The notes under the pieces were generated by a model that worked only from the letters and a program-made list of their open reading frames with translations, ran no database searches and was not told where the DNA came from. Of a DNA stretch of 64,000 nt, positions 1-10,335 are shown piece after piece (positions within the stretch are counted from its first letter, which is position 1; every line of letters begins with the position of its first letter). The stretch spans positions 4,000-67,999 of the forward strand of contig DATMQA010000146.1 of NCBI GenBank assembly GCA_035566895.1, written 5' to 3'. The position numbers were made by a program, and so were the translations under genes. This DNA is from DATMQA01 sp035566895 (GTDB taxonomy: Bacteria; Verrucomicrobiota; Verrucomicrobiia; Limisphaerales; UBA8199).

Positions 1-3000
1 GCCACGCGCGCGCTGGCTGATGGAGGCCGAGCCGTAAGGGGTCAGGGCGTGGGTCCAGTGGTTGTTATAATCGGCGCGCAAGACAAAGCCGCCGTCGAAT
101 TTTTTAACCGGGCTGTCGGGAAAGAATTGGAAGTTGAGGGCGCCCGGCCCGAAACTGCTTTTGAATTTGAGTGCGAGCGGCTTTTTCATCGGTCTCTGCG
201 CGCTGCCGCCCCCATGGATTTTGATGCCACAATCGACCTGAAAGCCCGGGGAGCCATCGGGATTGATGAGTTCCGCCGAGCAGGCGATTTCCGGCCGGCT
301 GGTTTGTGCCGGAGAGTTCGTGTAGATGCCGGTGGGCCCGAACATCTCGTCGGTCTTCACGGCGATGGAGAGGGTGGGGATAGCGAGCAGATCATTTCTA
401 ATTTCAGCGGCATAGAGCGGATTGGTAACGATGAGCTGGTTCATGCCGTACTCCGAAGGCCATCCGTTTGCGCTCCAACCGGTGGAGATGGGGAATCCGG
501 GGGGATTAGTCGGCTGATTGAGCACATTCGTCAGGAAGACGTAGGTGTGAGTCTGCACGAGGGACGGGAGCGAGTTGGAAGCGAAGGCGGCGGCGCGTAC
601 AGCGGCCAGGTGATCGATGGTCAAGGCATTGGTGTAAGTGGTTCCGGTGGTGATCTCGGTCGGCTGCGAGCCGTCGGTGGTATAACGGATGGTGGCGCCC
701 GGGGTGGGGGTGGTCAGAAGCAAGGAAAAACGCGAGTTGAAGAAACCCCGTTGCACGCTGAAGGTGACGTCCGCGACAACGCCCGTGATGCTGCTGAAGC
801 CGTTGAGCGTGCCAGGCGTCGGGACGCTGAAATATTTCAACTGATTGGTGTTGTCGTAGCCATAGGAGTAGTCATTGCGCTGGGTCGGGTAGGCGGGGGC
901 GAATTCGGTGAGCGGGACACGAGGGGACTCGTCGTCGAACAACCCCAGATAAGCGCCAGCGGCCGTTAGGGCGAAGCTGGTATGCAACGGGGTGCCGTCC
1001 CCGGGCTTAAGGTCAAGACCATCGGCGAAAACTATGAGGAACTGTCCCGCCGGGAGCGACACAGGGGGAAAGACCCAATTATCGGGAGCGGTGGGATCGT
1101 CGGTCAACGAGTAGCCCGCCAGGTTGACATCGTTGGTGCCGAAATTGTAAAGCTCGAGCCAGGGGGACAGATTTCCAAACTGGTCAACCAATCCATTGGT
1201 GCTGACGTTGCTGGCGAGGAACTCGTTGATGCGGACGGTTGGCGGCCCGGCCGCGGGATTGAGGGTGATGGTCCAGGCACCACCGGCGAACGGGTTGGGT
1301 GGGGAGGCGGTATCAGTGATGCCGTTGTTGGCGGCCCAGGCAAACTGCACCGTGCCAGTGGCAGGCTGGGGGAATTGGAAGAGATACGGGCCGCTGCCGG
1401 AACCAGTCTTGTTGGTGGCCGGCTGGCCGTTGATGAGAAAGGCTGAGGCGTGGACGCCCACGACGGGTTTGGTAAAGCTGACCTGGACCTGGGTCAGGTG
1501 GCTGACCGTTGCGCCTGGAGCGGGGACAAGTTGGCTGATGGCGGGTGGGATGGTATCGATGAGAGTGTAACTCCAAGTCGAGCCTGGGGCAGTTGAGTTG
1601 AAAGGATTACCAGCGGCATCGCTAATCCCCTGTCCGGCATCCCAACCGATGGAGAGCGAGCCTGGGGCAGGCTGGGTGAAGGTGAAAGTATAATTGGAGC
1701 CGCCGCTAATTGCGGGGGTGATGGAAGCAGCGGGTTGTCCGTTGACGAGAAAATCGGCCGGGTCAACGCCAAACACATTGCGATTAAAGGTCACTTGGAC
1801 CTGGGTGAGGTTGCTGACGGTGGAACCGGCTGGGGGATTGACGGCTGCGACGGCGAGAGGCGGCAGAACCGTGACGGTGGCGACCTGGCTCGTGGCTTTG
1901 CCGACGGAGTTGGTGGCGATGAGGCGGTAGTCAGCACCGTCGGAGTACGCGAGCGCGGAAAAGGTAAGGACGTTCGAGCGAGAACCGGTAAGGTCTCCGA
2001 CATTGGTTGCATTGACATAGACGCCGTTGGTTCCTTTCTGCCATTGATACGAGGAGGGCGGGCCCGAAGCGGTGGCGGACAATTGGGCGGCAGAACCGAC
2101 GAGCAAGGTGACCGGCAAAGGTTGCGTCGTGAAGGCCGGCGGGAAGGCCGGGGGCGCACCGTAGGGCTGGACCACGAGGTTGCCGGAACCACCCGAGGCG
2201 AAACTGGCTGGAAAGCTCGCGGCCAAATCGGCGTAGGAATGAATGCCCGAAGTAAGGGCGACTCCTTCGATAATCACGGCGCTAAAAATGCAGTTCTGGT
2301 GCAGGACCATGACGCCGCCATTGGTGAGGATGAGTTTGCCGGCGCTGTTGAGGTCGTAACCGGGTTCGACGGAGGCAGGGCCGGCGACGTTCACAATCGA
2401 GGAGTCGAGCGGCAGGACATAGCTGGGATCGACGGTAATAGAGTTGGTGCCCAGTGAATTGAGGCCGGAGGCCAGCAACCAGCCGGACTTGATAATCCAT
2501 TGCCCCGAAAAGGTGTTCGAAATGCCGGAGACCTGCTGGGCCACGAAGTTGGTGCATTGCGTGAAGACGAAATTGCCGGCGCCGGAAAGGTGGGCCGCAA
2601 AGTTGATCCCACGCAGCGGCATCGCCGCGCCACCGCCGCTGTTTCCGGCGGAGAAATACGACTGCGACGCCACCTGGATTTTGCCGGTGAGCACGAAGAC
2701 CGTTTCATCGCCAGCGTTGAGCACCCCGCCGTTAAGAACCAGGCCGGGCCCGCCGCCCACGCCGGGAAAATTCAGAATGGCACCGGGGGTCTTGAGCCGC
2801 AGTTCCGTATTGGTGTTGAGCGTTAAGGAGTCCCCCGGAAAGGTCAGGAGGCCGGCGGCCGCCGGATTGCGGATGCGCGTATTGTTCTTGTTATTGCCGA
2901 AGGGAACCCCATTGGAGACGCACCGGTAAGTGTTGCCTGCGACCGGAGCGACGGCCACACCGCTGCCGTTGGTTTGCCAGATGGCGAAAGTCCAGTCGGC

Positions 3001-3111
3001 AGTTGCCCCCTGGACGTTAGTCGTGGTGAGGTTAGCGGCACGACCCAGCGCGGGCAAGCAAACCAACCCCAGGAGCCAGGCCCGGGCGAGAAACCGATAA
3101 AAAGTGCGCAT
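1..3111 (-). CDS. Lamin-tail / CotH kinase-type secreted protein (3' part missing at window edge)
   Basis: An open frame runs from an ATG at 3111 to base 1 without a stop (1,037 codons visible), so the C-terminus lies outside the window. The order is: signal peptide (residues 1-25, ending LPALGRA); a beta-rich N-terminal region; an Ig-like domain near 325-405; two Big/FN3-like repeats (each containing SNLTQVQVTF or a close copy, about 425-615); a lamin-tail domain (about 620-717, VRINEFLASN ... WLELYN); a chitobiase C-terminal-like segment (ATIRYTTDGSQPT, about 805-825); and the start of a CotH-type domain (CGIKIHGGGS ... LRADYNNHW). Large exported proteins of this build are common in Verrucomicrobiota and Planctomycetota; their role is not known, although CotH domains in other bacteria and eukaryotes are protein kinases. 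It lies downstream of the beta-strand repeat protein on the same strand, separated by a hairpin. Confidence 0.88.
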   Translation of the reverse strand, partial: MRTFYRFLARAWLLGLVCLPALGRAANLTTTNVQGATADWTFAIWQTNGSGVAVAPVAGNTYRCVSNGVPFGNNKNNTRIRNPAAAGLLTFPGDSLTLNTNTELRLKTPGAILNFPGVGGGPGLVLNGGVLNAGDETVFVLTGKIQVASQSYFSAGNSGGGAAMPLRGINFAAHLSGAGNFVFTQCTNFVAQQVSGISNTFSGQWIIKSGWLLASGLNSLGTNSITVDPSYVLPLDSSIVNVAGPASVEPGYDLNSAGKLILTNGGVMVLHQNCIFSAVIIEGVALTSGIHSYADLAASFPASFASGGSGNLVVQPYGAPPAFPPAFTTQPLPVTLLVGSAAQLSATASGPPSSYQWQKGTNGVYVNATNVGDLTGSRSNVLTFSALAYSDGADYRLIATNSVGKATSQVATVTVLPPLAVAAVNPPAGSTVSNLTQVQVTFNRNVFGVDPADFLVNGQPAASITPAISGGSNYTFTFTQPAPGSLSIGWDAGQGISDAAGNPFNSTAPGSTWSYTLIDTIPPAISQLVPAPGATVSHLTQVQVSFTKPVVGVHASAFLINGQPATNKTGSGSGPYLFQFPQPATGTVQFAWAANNGITDTASPPNPFAGGAWTITLNPAAGPPTVRINEFLASNVSTNGLVDQFGNLSPWLELYNFGTNDVNLAGYSLTDDPTAPDNWVFPPVSLPAGQFLIVFADGLDLKPGDGTPLHTSFALTAAGAYLGLFDDESPRVPLTEFAPAYPTQRNDYSYGYDNTNQLKYFSVPTPGTLNGFSSITGVVADVTFSVQRGFFNSRFSLLLTTPTPGATIRYTTDGSQPTEITTGTTYTNALTIDHLAAVRAAAFASNSLPSLVQTHTYVFLTNVLNQPTNPPGFPISTGWSANGWPSEYGMNQLIVTNPLYAAEIRNDLLAIPTLSIAVKTDEMFGPTGIYTNSPAQTSRPEIACSAELINPDGSPGFQVDCGIKIHGGGSAQRPMKKPLALKFKSSFGPGALNFQFFPDSPVKKFDGGFVLRADYNNHWTHALTPYGSASISQRARG

Positions 3112-3229
3112 CAAATCAGCCGACTCATTCCGCGCCCACCCGAACGGAGCAATACCGAAAAAGGAGCGGAAAATCAAGCAAAATCGCGTTCGGGGTTCGA
3201 ATGCGCCGTGACTTAGCCAAACACGCTGG

Positions 3230-3256
3230 CGGCCGGGGCGTCGCGCGCCCCGGCCG
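3230..3256 (-). terminator. GC-rich hairpin after the beta-strand repeat gene
   Basis: A perfect 11-bp inverted repeat (CGGCCGGGGCG and its complement) encloses a 5-base loop, 23 bases past the stop of the large gene on the minus strand. No clear T-run follows, so it is either a weak intrinsic terminator or a transcript-stabilising hairpin. Confidence 0.5.
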
Positions 3257-3278
3257 TGCGAAGAAACCAGGAGCCGGT

Positions 3279-6200
3279 TTACGGGACAGTGATCTCGTAG
3301 AAACGAGCCGGGTAATTGGTAGCGTTTACATCGATGAAGTTCACCGGCACGCTGCCGAAGGTGCCACTGGAGAGCAGCGTCCAAGTGCTCTCGACCGGCG
3401 CCAGCGCGACGCTAGTGCTGCCCCACACGCGGTAGGCGAAGCCGGCCGGCCCGGAGAAGGTCAGGCTGAAGTTGCCGTTGCCGAGCAGGGCGGGTGTCCC
3501 GAACTGAGGGCGATAGGGCGGCGCAGTGGAGACAACTTTGAGCGTGCCATCGACCGCGAGATTGCTCGTATCCCAAGTGGCGGACGGGCCGGGGGTGGCG
3601 GGAACGATGGCGGCGAAGGCCCCCGAGTAAGCGGCGGCATCGAAGAGCTTCAGGACGGTGCCACCGGCAAGCGGATTGACTCCGAGGTTGGTGAGCACCA
3701 GGGTGCCACCATAGGTGAGGGTGCTGACGCCGAGGATTTTGTCGTTGGCAGCGATATCGGCGTTGACCTTGACGACATTCGTGCTGCCGGAGGCCAGCGT
3801 GAGGTTGTTGCTAATGGCAAGAGCGCCGATGGCGGGTCCGAGGGCCAGCGTGCCGTGGGAATTGACTGTGACCGGGCCCAGGAGCAACCCAGTGCCGCCG
3901 AGGGCGCCGCCATTGTTGACGGTGACGACGCTGTTGCTGAGGAAACCATTGACCAGGAGCGCGCCGCCGTTGACCAGGGTCGGGCCGGTATAAAGGTTGG
4001 TGCCAGTGAGGGCCAGGCTGCCAGTGTTGGCGGAGGCAAGCGTGAGGCCGACGCGCTGGCTGCCAGCGACGGGCCAGTTGGTGATATTGAGCTGCTGAGC
4101 ATCGGCGATGGTGCCGCCGAAGGAGGTGATGTTGGTGCCGGCGATGGTGAGGGTGGAATCGGCGATGGTGCTGCTGTTGACGACGAAGTCATCGGCGGCC
4201 ATGCCGGCGGAGGCCAACCCGCTGACCTGCTGACCGAAGCCATTGAGGTCCAGGACGCAAGTGGCGGTGTTTTCCCCGAGGGTCAGGAAGCCGGAAGGCG
4301 GGCAGGGATTGTTGGTACCGAGCTGCAGAATACCGTTGTGGATGATGGTGTCACCCCAGACGTTGTTGTTGGTGTGAAGCGACCAGAGACAAACCTCGGT
4401 CTTTTCGAGGCGGGCGGCGCCGATGTTGATGGAGCCGTTGATCCGGCCGATGCCCTGATTGTTACCGCGGAGAACGAGGTTCGTGAGGATGCCGCTCAAC
4501 GGGCCGCTGATGGTCAATTGCGCGTCAGCCTGGTTGGCGGCGAGGTTGATGCTGCCATTGCCATTGAAAACGATGGGGCCTTGCCATTCGTTGAAGCCAG
4601 TATCCGACTCAAGCGTGGAGCGGAGGTCGCCCGGCTGGATGGACTGGAGGTTGAGGGAGACGCCGGGCGGGATGGTGACGCTGTTGCCCAGGTTGACGCG
4701 GGTGCCGTTCTGGCCGGTACCACCGGTGGTGGTGGTAACGGTGATGGTGTTGTTCAAACCCGCGGCCTGGCTGTTGAGGAGCATGAGGGTGCCATTGGCG
4801 ACGAAGATACCGTGGCTGAGCGTTGAGTTGTCGGCGCTGAGCTTGAGGGCATTGGCGTTGCCTGCTCCGGCGCCACCGGAGGTGCCGCCCAATTTGTAGA
4901 GGGTGCCGGAACCGTTGACGGTGTTATTCAGGCTCAAGGAGTTGGTCCCGATGTTGAATACATTCGAGCCGTTCAGAGTGACGGGACCGTAAACGATGTT
5001 GTCGCCAGTCTGGTTGGTAACAGTCGCGCCATCGCGCAGCACAATCACTTTGTTCAAGCCGGTGTCAAGGCTGTTGATCTGCAAGGTGGCATTGCTAAAG
5101 ACAGTGAGAGTGTGGCTAGGGTCACCAATGCCGCCGGTATTTGGGGAGCGGGTGCCGTGCTCGAGGCTGAAGAGGCCTTGCTGCACGTCGATGTCGCCCA
5201 AGCCATCGTCGATGGCCGCGTTGACCAACGAGATTTGGTTGGCGCCGACTTTAGTGAGTTTGTAGGGGTTGCCGCCGGTGCTAAGGCTGGCGTTGCCGAT
5301 GGCGGTCTGGGTGCGGATGTCCCAGCGACCAATGCCACCGACGGTGGTGTCACCAGCCAGGGTTACATTGATGAGGGCGCTTTGCTGGCCGGCACCGCTG
5401 TTGTAGATGGCGCCGAGATTGCTGACGCCCACTCCAGAGGCAGTGAGCGGTTCCGCGCCGAGATTCAGGCCGACGATATCAAGGGTGGCACCGGGGGCAA
5501 CGGTGGTGCCACCGAAAACAGTTCCCAGAGCGTTGGCGCTGCCAGGTTTGAGGGTCCCAGCGCTAACAAGGATTGCGCCATTGTAGGCGGAGTTATTGCC
5601 GGCCAGGGTCAGAGTGTTGGCGCCGAGCTTTTGGAAGGTGCCGGCGGCGGAGCCATTGTCGGAAAGAACGGAGGCGAAAGCGGTATCAGCGGCCTGGTTG
5701 AGGGCCAGGGTACCGGAGTTAAGCATGACACCGAGGGCAAAGAAGTTGGTGCCGGTGTTGGTTAACGTCAGCGCGCCGAAGCCCTGGCAGGTGAGGCTGC
5801 CGGCGAGAAGGCCACCCGTACCGCCGAAGGCGTAGTTGACGGAATTGTTCATGGTAATGGCCCCGGGTTGGAGGACGCTGCCCAGGGTAACGAAGTTCCG
5901 GGCAGCGGAGTCGTCAAAGGTCACGCTATCGCCGGCAAAAAAGACGTCGGCCGTCGCGCCATTGAGCCAATTGCTGGTCGTGCTGGTATCCCAGAGCGTC
6001 GGGTTGGACGGTTGGCCGCCCTGCCAGATGAGCGAAACCGGGTTGCCACTGACGGCGATCTGGACGGAGTTTGGAATGCTCGGAGAGGACACTATGGAGA
6101 AGGAATAGCGCGGGTTGGCGCTAACCGCGATCAGGTGGTCGCTGAGATTGCCTGAAAAGACCAGACTGTTGGTGGCGAGCATGACCGTGTAAGGGGTCGC

Positions 6201-9200
6201 CGTGTTCAAGGGACCCAGAGCGCTGAGCTTGAGGGTGCTGAGTCCATTCAAGGCGAGGTTGTGGCCAACGCTGATAAGGTCGTTATTACCATCGCCGAGT
6301 TGTGTCGGATCGCTGCCGAGGTCGATCAGGTTGGTGGTATTATTGTTCAAAGTCAGATCGCCGGTAATGGTCAAGGTGCCGGGGCTGCCACCGGGACTGA
6401 GGGTGGAACCGGGGCTGGTAGCGACGCTGCCGAGAACGATGCCGCTGCCGGCGAGGGTTTGACTGCCGCCCAGAGTAAAGCCGGGGAGAGCGGAGACGTT
6501 GAGGGTAGCATTGCTGGCGAGGGTGATGCTCGGAGTGTTGGCGAGCGAGCCGGCGTTAGTGAGCACGATGCCGCCAGCCGAGATAGTAGTGGGCCCGGTG
6601 CAGAGGTCGGGGGCTTGAAGGATCAGGCTGCCCGCGGAGATTTTGGTGAGCGAGCCCGCGCCCGTGAGGACATTGGTGAGGGTAAGATTCGCGGCGAGGT
6701 CGGCAGTGAGGCCGGCAACGTTCGTAACCGGTGAGAAGAGGAAGGTCGCGGGGCTGCCCCCGGGGATTTGCAGGGTGCCGGGGCTGCCGGAGAAGATGAA
6801 CGGTTTGGCAACGTACCCGGTCGTGTTGTTCTCCAAAGCGAAGATGGCGGGTCCTTGAACGGTAACCGTGCCGGGACCATCAAGGAACGAGCGGGTGAAG
6901 GCGAGGCTGCCGGAGGTGACCACAATCGAACCGGCGTTGGTGGCGACGGCATCGACCACCGAATTGCGGCTGTTGCCGGTTTTGGTGAGAGTATAACCAT
7001 TGAGATAAAGGCCGCCGGAGAAGGAATTGTTCCCGCCAGGTCCGCGGATGTCCCATCGTCCCGGCCAGTTGCCAATGGAGGCATCAGCCGCCAGGGCGAC
7101 GTAGCGCAAGCCGTTGTTCTGGTCGCCGCGGGTGTTGATGATGGCGCCGGCATTGGTGATACCGGTGCCGGAGATGGTCACGAATTCGCCCGGGCTATTG
7201 GCGCCGGTGCCCGCGAGGTCAAGCATGGCCCCGCTGGCGATGGTGGTAGAACCGTTGGTAGCGCCCAGGGCATCAGCACGACCGAGCTTAAGGATGCCGG
7301 CATTGACAGTGATGGGGCCGGTGAAATCGTTGCCACCCGTGTTGGTGATATAGAGGGTGCCCGAGCCATTCTTGGTAAGGCTGGCATTGCCGCTGAGCTT
7401 GCCCGAGCCGGTGAAATAATAGTTCGTCGTGGCGTTGACGGTGATGGATTGGGGATAGAGGGTGCCGGCGACAGTGACGTTGGTGGCCAGGGCGGTGTCA
7501 TCGAAAGTTACAATGTCATCCTGGAAGAACTTCTGGGTCGGGACGGTGGAATTGTTCCAGTTAGTGGTGACGAGGTCCCAATTGGAATTAGTGCCGCGCC
7601 AGGTCAGGGCGACGGGAGCGCCGCCGCCGTTGGTGAGGTTGATTTGGCCAGGAACCGAGAGATCCAGGCCGAGGCTATAGCGGGTGGTGTTGGTCAGGAT
7701 AGGGGTTCCGCTGAGGGTGCCGGCGTAGTCCACCAGGCGATAGGGACCCGTGAGCGGAGCGAGCGGGGCGATGGAAATGATGTTGGTCGCCAGAAAGGCC
7801 AGGTTGCTTCCGGCGTTGAGATAGGAATTGACGCCGCCGCCGATGGTCGTGGCGTTGCGCAGGGCGAAGCTGAGCGAGGCGTTGGTTTTGAAGGTGAGAT
7901 TGCCGCCGACATTCAGGATGCCGGGGCCATTGGCGCTACCCAGGATGAGGGCGGTACCATTGGTGACATTGTTGACATTCGTGATCGTGCCGGTGGCGGT
8001 ATTGATAGTGGCAGCATTGAGGGCCGAGGCGTTGGAGATGACTCCGCCATTAAAGCTCAACGTCGTGTTGACCGTCAGGTTGCCGCCGTTGAGGAGCGCA
8101 GGATTGCCGGTGAGGTTCAGCGTATCAATCGTGAAATTGCCGGGCACGGGATCGCCGGCCGGCTGCAGGTTGAGCAGGCCGTTGTCATTCAGATTGATCG
8201 TGCCGGCGCCACCTTGCTTGAGAACGTCGCCCTTTACGTTCACGATGGCATTGGAGGAGACGGTGAGGGTGGCCGTGACCGTGCCCGCGTTGGCGGGGTT
8301 GTAGGTCCGATAGCACATCTGGAGGTTGGTGTTAACGGTAACCGCAGCCGTGCCGCTGACGATCATGTTGCCGACCGTCCCGTTGTAGTTGCTGCCAATC
8401 TTATAGCCCAGGTAGAGGTTGTTGACGTCGATGGTTCCAGCATCAAGGTTGAGGTTTCCAGTGCCGACGCCAGTCGCTCCGGTATTGATGGTGTCGTTGG
8501 TGAACAGATTGCGGCCCAGGTAAATGGCATCAGCCATGATATCCACGGTAGCGCCGCGAAACTCGGCGACGCCGGTCTGGCTCCGGCTGGTATCGGTGAG
8601 GTTGGTGGTGCCGGACTCGTTGGCCGCGATATCCCCGATGGAGATGTTGGCCCGGCTGTTGCCGCCACTGCTGCCGCGCACCTTGAGGGAACCGTTGGTA
8701 ATGCCGGAAGCAAACGCCAGGTTGTTGTTGGCCTGATTGGCGCGGTAACCACCAATAGCCAGCCAGTCAGTATTGAATGAGTTGAGCTTGCCAAGGGTAA
8801 GATTCCCAAAGCCGCCGTCGGTAGGGGAACGGCCCAGGAGGATGCCAGGCACGTTGGTGCCCCACGCTCCGGTGGTAATGGTGTTGGTTTGGGCGAGAAG
8901 GAGAACACCGACGTCGCGATTGAGGGCGCCGTCAGCTCCGACCAGGACATTGCTCACGGTGGCGGTGAAGGTGTTTAGTCCGGACAAATCGAGCGTGGCG
9001 CGATTGGCGCCATTGCCGGTGCCGGCATTGGCCTGCTCGATGCGGATGGAAGTGGAAGGCCCGTTCACAACCAAGGCGCCTCCGCCAAGGATGGTGACAT
9101 AGACCTGGTCGTTGGAAGTGACGCCGAAGGCCGGGGTGTCGGAGGCGGCCCAGGTACCAACGGCGATGGCGTTGGCACCGGGTGTCTGCGGCACGATGGA

Positions 9201-9521
9201 GAGGGTCATGCCCGGATTGATTTGGGTAGTGTAGTAACCGCTGGTGGTCAGCGTATCAAAGCCCAACCGGGAAACGGTAAGCGAGCTGTTGGCGATATTG
9301 TTGACCAGGCCCTGCGTGGGGACCGCACTGCCATAAATGTTGTCGAAAAGGAGGTTATCGGAGGGGACCGGAACGAGGCCGCTGGACCAGTTGGAAGGGT
9401 CTGACCAGTTCGTGTTACCGGCGAAGCCGGTCCAATAATTCTGAGCGGCGGAGGGGCTGGTTTGCAGAAGAAGCAGGGCGAGAGCAGCGCCAAGCAAGGA
9501 GGATTGACTTAATCGTTTCAT
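3279..9521 (-). CDS. Giant autotransporter-associated beta-strand repeat (PATR) protein
   Basis: A 2,080-residue exported protein. The N-terminus is a signal peptide (MKRLSQSSLLGAALALLLL, ending SPSAAQ) followed by a W-rich start (YWTGFAGNTNWSDPSNW) typical of verrucomicrobial PATR proteins. The body consists of degenerate Gly/Asn/Thr-rich beta-helix repeats. Recognisable PATR units include GILKLGRADALG (near 735), GTLKPGSANALG (near 1330) and GGTLVLTNLGVNPLAGG near the C-terminus. No autotransporter beta-barrel or PEP-CTERM tail is visible; the end (RFYEITVP) resembles the C-termini of other verrucomicrobial surface proteins. A GTG two codons upstream (9527) is an alternative start; I prefer the ATG because it gives a clean signal peptide. 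Probably a cell-surface or adhesin-like protein, possibly transcribed with the prepilin-like gene 43 bases upstream. Confidence 0.92.
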   Translation of the reverse strand: MKRLSQSSLLGAALALLLLQTSPSAAQNYWTGFAGNTNWSDPSNWSSGLVPVPSDNLLFDNIYGSAVPTQGLVNNIANSSLTVSRLGFDTLTTSGYYTTQINPGMTLSIVPQTPGANAIAVGTWAASDTPAFGVTSNDQVYVTILGGGALVVNGPSTSIRIEQANAGTGNGANRATLDLSGLNTFTATVSNVLVGADGALNRDVGVLLLAQTNTITTGAWGTNVPGILLGRSPTDGGFGNLTLGKLNSFNTDWLAIGGYRANQANNNLAFASGITNGSLKVRGSSGGNSRANISIGDIAANESGTTNLTDTSRSQTGVAEFRGATVDIMADAIYLGRNLFTNDTINTGATGVGTGNLNLDAGTIDVNNLYLGYKIGSNYNGTVGNMIVSGTAAVTVNTNLQMCYRTYNPANAGTVTATLTVSSNAIVNVKGDVLKQGGAGTINLNDNGLLNLQPAGDPVPGNFTIDTLNLTGNPALLNGGNLTVNTTLSFNGGVISNASALNAATINTATGTITNVNNVTNGTALILGSANGPGILNVGGNLTFKTNASLSFALRNATTIGGGVNSYLNAGSNLAFLATNIISIAPLAPLTGPYRLVDYAGTLSGTPILTNTTRYSLGLDLSVPGQINLTNGGGAPVALTWRGTNSNWDLVTTNWNNSTVPTQKFFQDDIVTFDDTALATNVTVAGTLYPQSITVNATTNYYFTGSGKLSGNASLTKNGSGTLYITNTGGNDFTGPITVNAGILKLGRADALGATNGSTTIASGAMLDLAGTGANSPGEFVTISGTGITNAGAIINTRGDQNNGLRYVALAADASIGNWPGRWDIRGPGGNNSFSGGLYLNGYTLTKTGNSRNSVVDAVATNAGSIVVTSGSLAFTRSFLDGPGTVTVQGPAIFALENNTTGYVAKPFIFSGSPGTLQIPGGSPATFLFSPVTNVAGLTADLAANLTLTNVLTGAGSLTKISAGSLILQAPDLCTGPTTISAGGIVLTNAGSLANTPSITLASNATLNVSALPGFTLGGSQTLAGSGIVLGSVATSPGSTLSPGGSPGTLTITGDLTLNNNTTNLIDLGSDPTQLGDGNNDLISVGHNLALNGLSTLKLSALGPLNTATPYTVMLATNSLVFSGNLSDHLIAVSANPRYSFSIVSSPSIPNSVQIAVSGNPVSLIWQGGQPSNPTLWDTSTTSNWLNGATADVFFAGDSVTFDDSAARNFVTLGSVLQPGAITMNNSVNYAFGGTGGLLAGSLTCQGFGALTLTNTGTNFFALGVMLNSGTLALNQAADTAFASVLSDNGSAAGTFQKLGANTLTLAGNNSAYNGAILVSAGTLKPGSANALGTVFGGTTVAPGATLDIVGLNLGAEPLTASGVGVSNLGAIYNSGAGQQSALINVTLAGDTTVGGIGRWDIRTQTAIGNASLSTGGNPYKLTKVGANQISLVNAAIDDGLGDIDVQQGLFSLEHGTRSPNTGGIGDPSHTLTVFSNATLQINSLDTGLNKVIVLRDGATVTNQTGDNIVYGPVTLNGSNVFNIGTNSLSLNNTVNGSGTLYKLGGTSGGAGAGNANALKLSADNSTLSHGIFVANGTLMLLNSQAAGLNNTITVTTTTGGTGQNGTRVNLGNSVTIPPGVSLNLQSIQPGDLRSTLESDTGFNEWQGPIVFNGNGSINLAANQADAQLTISGPLSGILTNLVLRGNNQGIGRINGSINIGAARLEKTEVCLWSLHTNNNVWGDTIIHNGILQLGTNNPCPPSGFLTLGENTATCVLDLNGFGQQVSGLASAGMAADDFVVNSSTIADSTLTIAGTNITSFGGTIADAQQLNITNWPVAGSQRVGLTLASANTGSLALTGTNLYTGPTLVNGGALLVNGFLSNSVVTVNNGGALGGTGLLLGPVTVNSHGTLALGPAIGALAISNNLTLASGSTNVVKVNADIAANDKILGVSTLTYGGTLVLTNLGVNPLAGGTVLKLFDAAAYSGAFAAIVPATPGPSATWDTSNLAVDGTLKVVSTAPPYRPQFGTPALLGNGNFSLTFSGPAGFAYRVWGSTSVALAPVESTWTLLSSGTFGSVPVNFIDVNATNYPARFYEITVP

Positions 9522-9564
9522 AAGCACGGAGAGGGTTTAGGGTTTGATGATTCCGAGGGGAGAA

Positions 9565-10335
9565 TTACAGGTCGGCCTGGCAGTTGGTGATGTTCCGACC
9601 GAACGAGGGAAAAACCGGCATCACATGGCCATCCGCGAAGCCCACGTCGCATTTCTTGTTGTGGCGGATCGTCGGCGCATCGCCCGGGGGCGCATAGCGG
9701 CCGTCGTTAATGATGTTGGCCTTGGGGTCGTAAGCCTCATTCGGCTTTTGGGTGGCCTGTTCTTCCATGAACATGATTTTCAACACCGGATTTTTGACCC
9801 AGGACATTTTGAACCGGTTGGCCTTGCCGGTGGACTTTTCGATTTCAGAGGTCATCCCGTGGTTGCCGCCGCTGCCGGCAATGCTGGTCACAGAATAGCT
9901 GTAAAAGTAAGGGCCGTTGGCAGTGGCGGTTTTGATTCGCTCCGAATCATCGCGGTCCATCGGGCACCTGAACAAATTGCTATTGGCGCTCCCCAAGCCG
10001 GCCACGATGGGGCTTTGGGTGACGTTGGGATAAGCAGGGAGATTCCGCCAGTAAATCCAATCCTCGACTTCGTAGCCGAAGGTAGTGGCCGAGGCGCACC
10101 CCGGGAAATAATCCTGGTTGTCGTTGATGTACATCAGCATGCCATAGCTGAGCTGTTTGAGGTTACTCAGACAGCGGGTTTGAGCGGCTTTGTCTTTGGC
10201 CCGGCTTAAAGCGGGCAACAGCATCGAGGCGAGGATGGCGAGGATGGCAATGACGACGAGCAATTCGATCAAGGTAAACGCGACGAGGGTCCGACGGATT
10301 CGCCGGGCATCAGGCGAGGGTGAAGCGGGGTTCAT
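9565..10335 (-). CDS. Prepilin-like protein with N-terminal methylation motif and H-X9-DG tail
   Basis: 256 residues. The type IV pilin/type II pseudopilin leader ([20 protein letters not shown], about 19-38) is followed by the usual [21 protein letters not shown] helix. The C-terminus has the H-X9-DG signature (H at IRHNKKC, DG at FADGHV). This family is hugely expanded in Verrucomicrobiota and Planctomycetota; its function is unproven but probably involves inner-membrane-anchored or secretion-system-assembled proteins. The residue before the mature Phe is Ala rather than the usual Gly of prepilin peptidase sites. It sits immediately upstream of the giant beta-strand repeat gene on the same strand. 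Confidence 0.93.
   Translation of the reverse strand: MNPASPSPDARRIRRTLVAFTLIELLVVIAILAILASMLLPALSRAKDKAAQTRCLSNLKQLSYGMLMYINDNQDYFPGCASATTFGYEVEDWIYWRNLPAYPNVTQSPIVAGLGSANSNLFRCPMDRDDSERIKTATANGPYFYSYSVTSIAGSGGNHGMTSEIEKSTGKANRFKMSWVKNPVLKIMFMEEQATQKPNEAYDPKANIINDGRYAPPGDAPTIRHNKKCDVGFADGHVMPVFPSFGRNITNCQADL

Noticed and set aside
49..1446. Plus-strand open frames of 306 and 154 codons
   Set aside because: They are antisense shadows of the lamin-tail/CotH gene, whose minus-strand frame has a signal peptide and recognisable domains; the plus-strand products are Gly/Arg-rich with no motifs.
3201..8780. Long plus-strand frames (541, 217 and 670 codons) opposite the giant repeat protein
   Set aside because: GC-rich repetitive coding DNA leaves the antisense strand open; the products are low-complexity Gly/Ala/Glu sequences.
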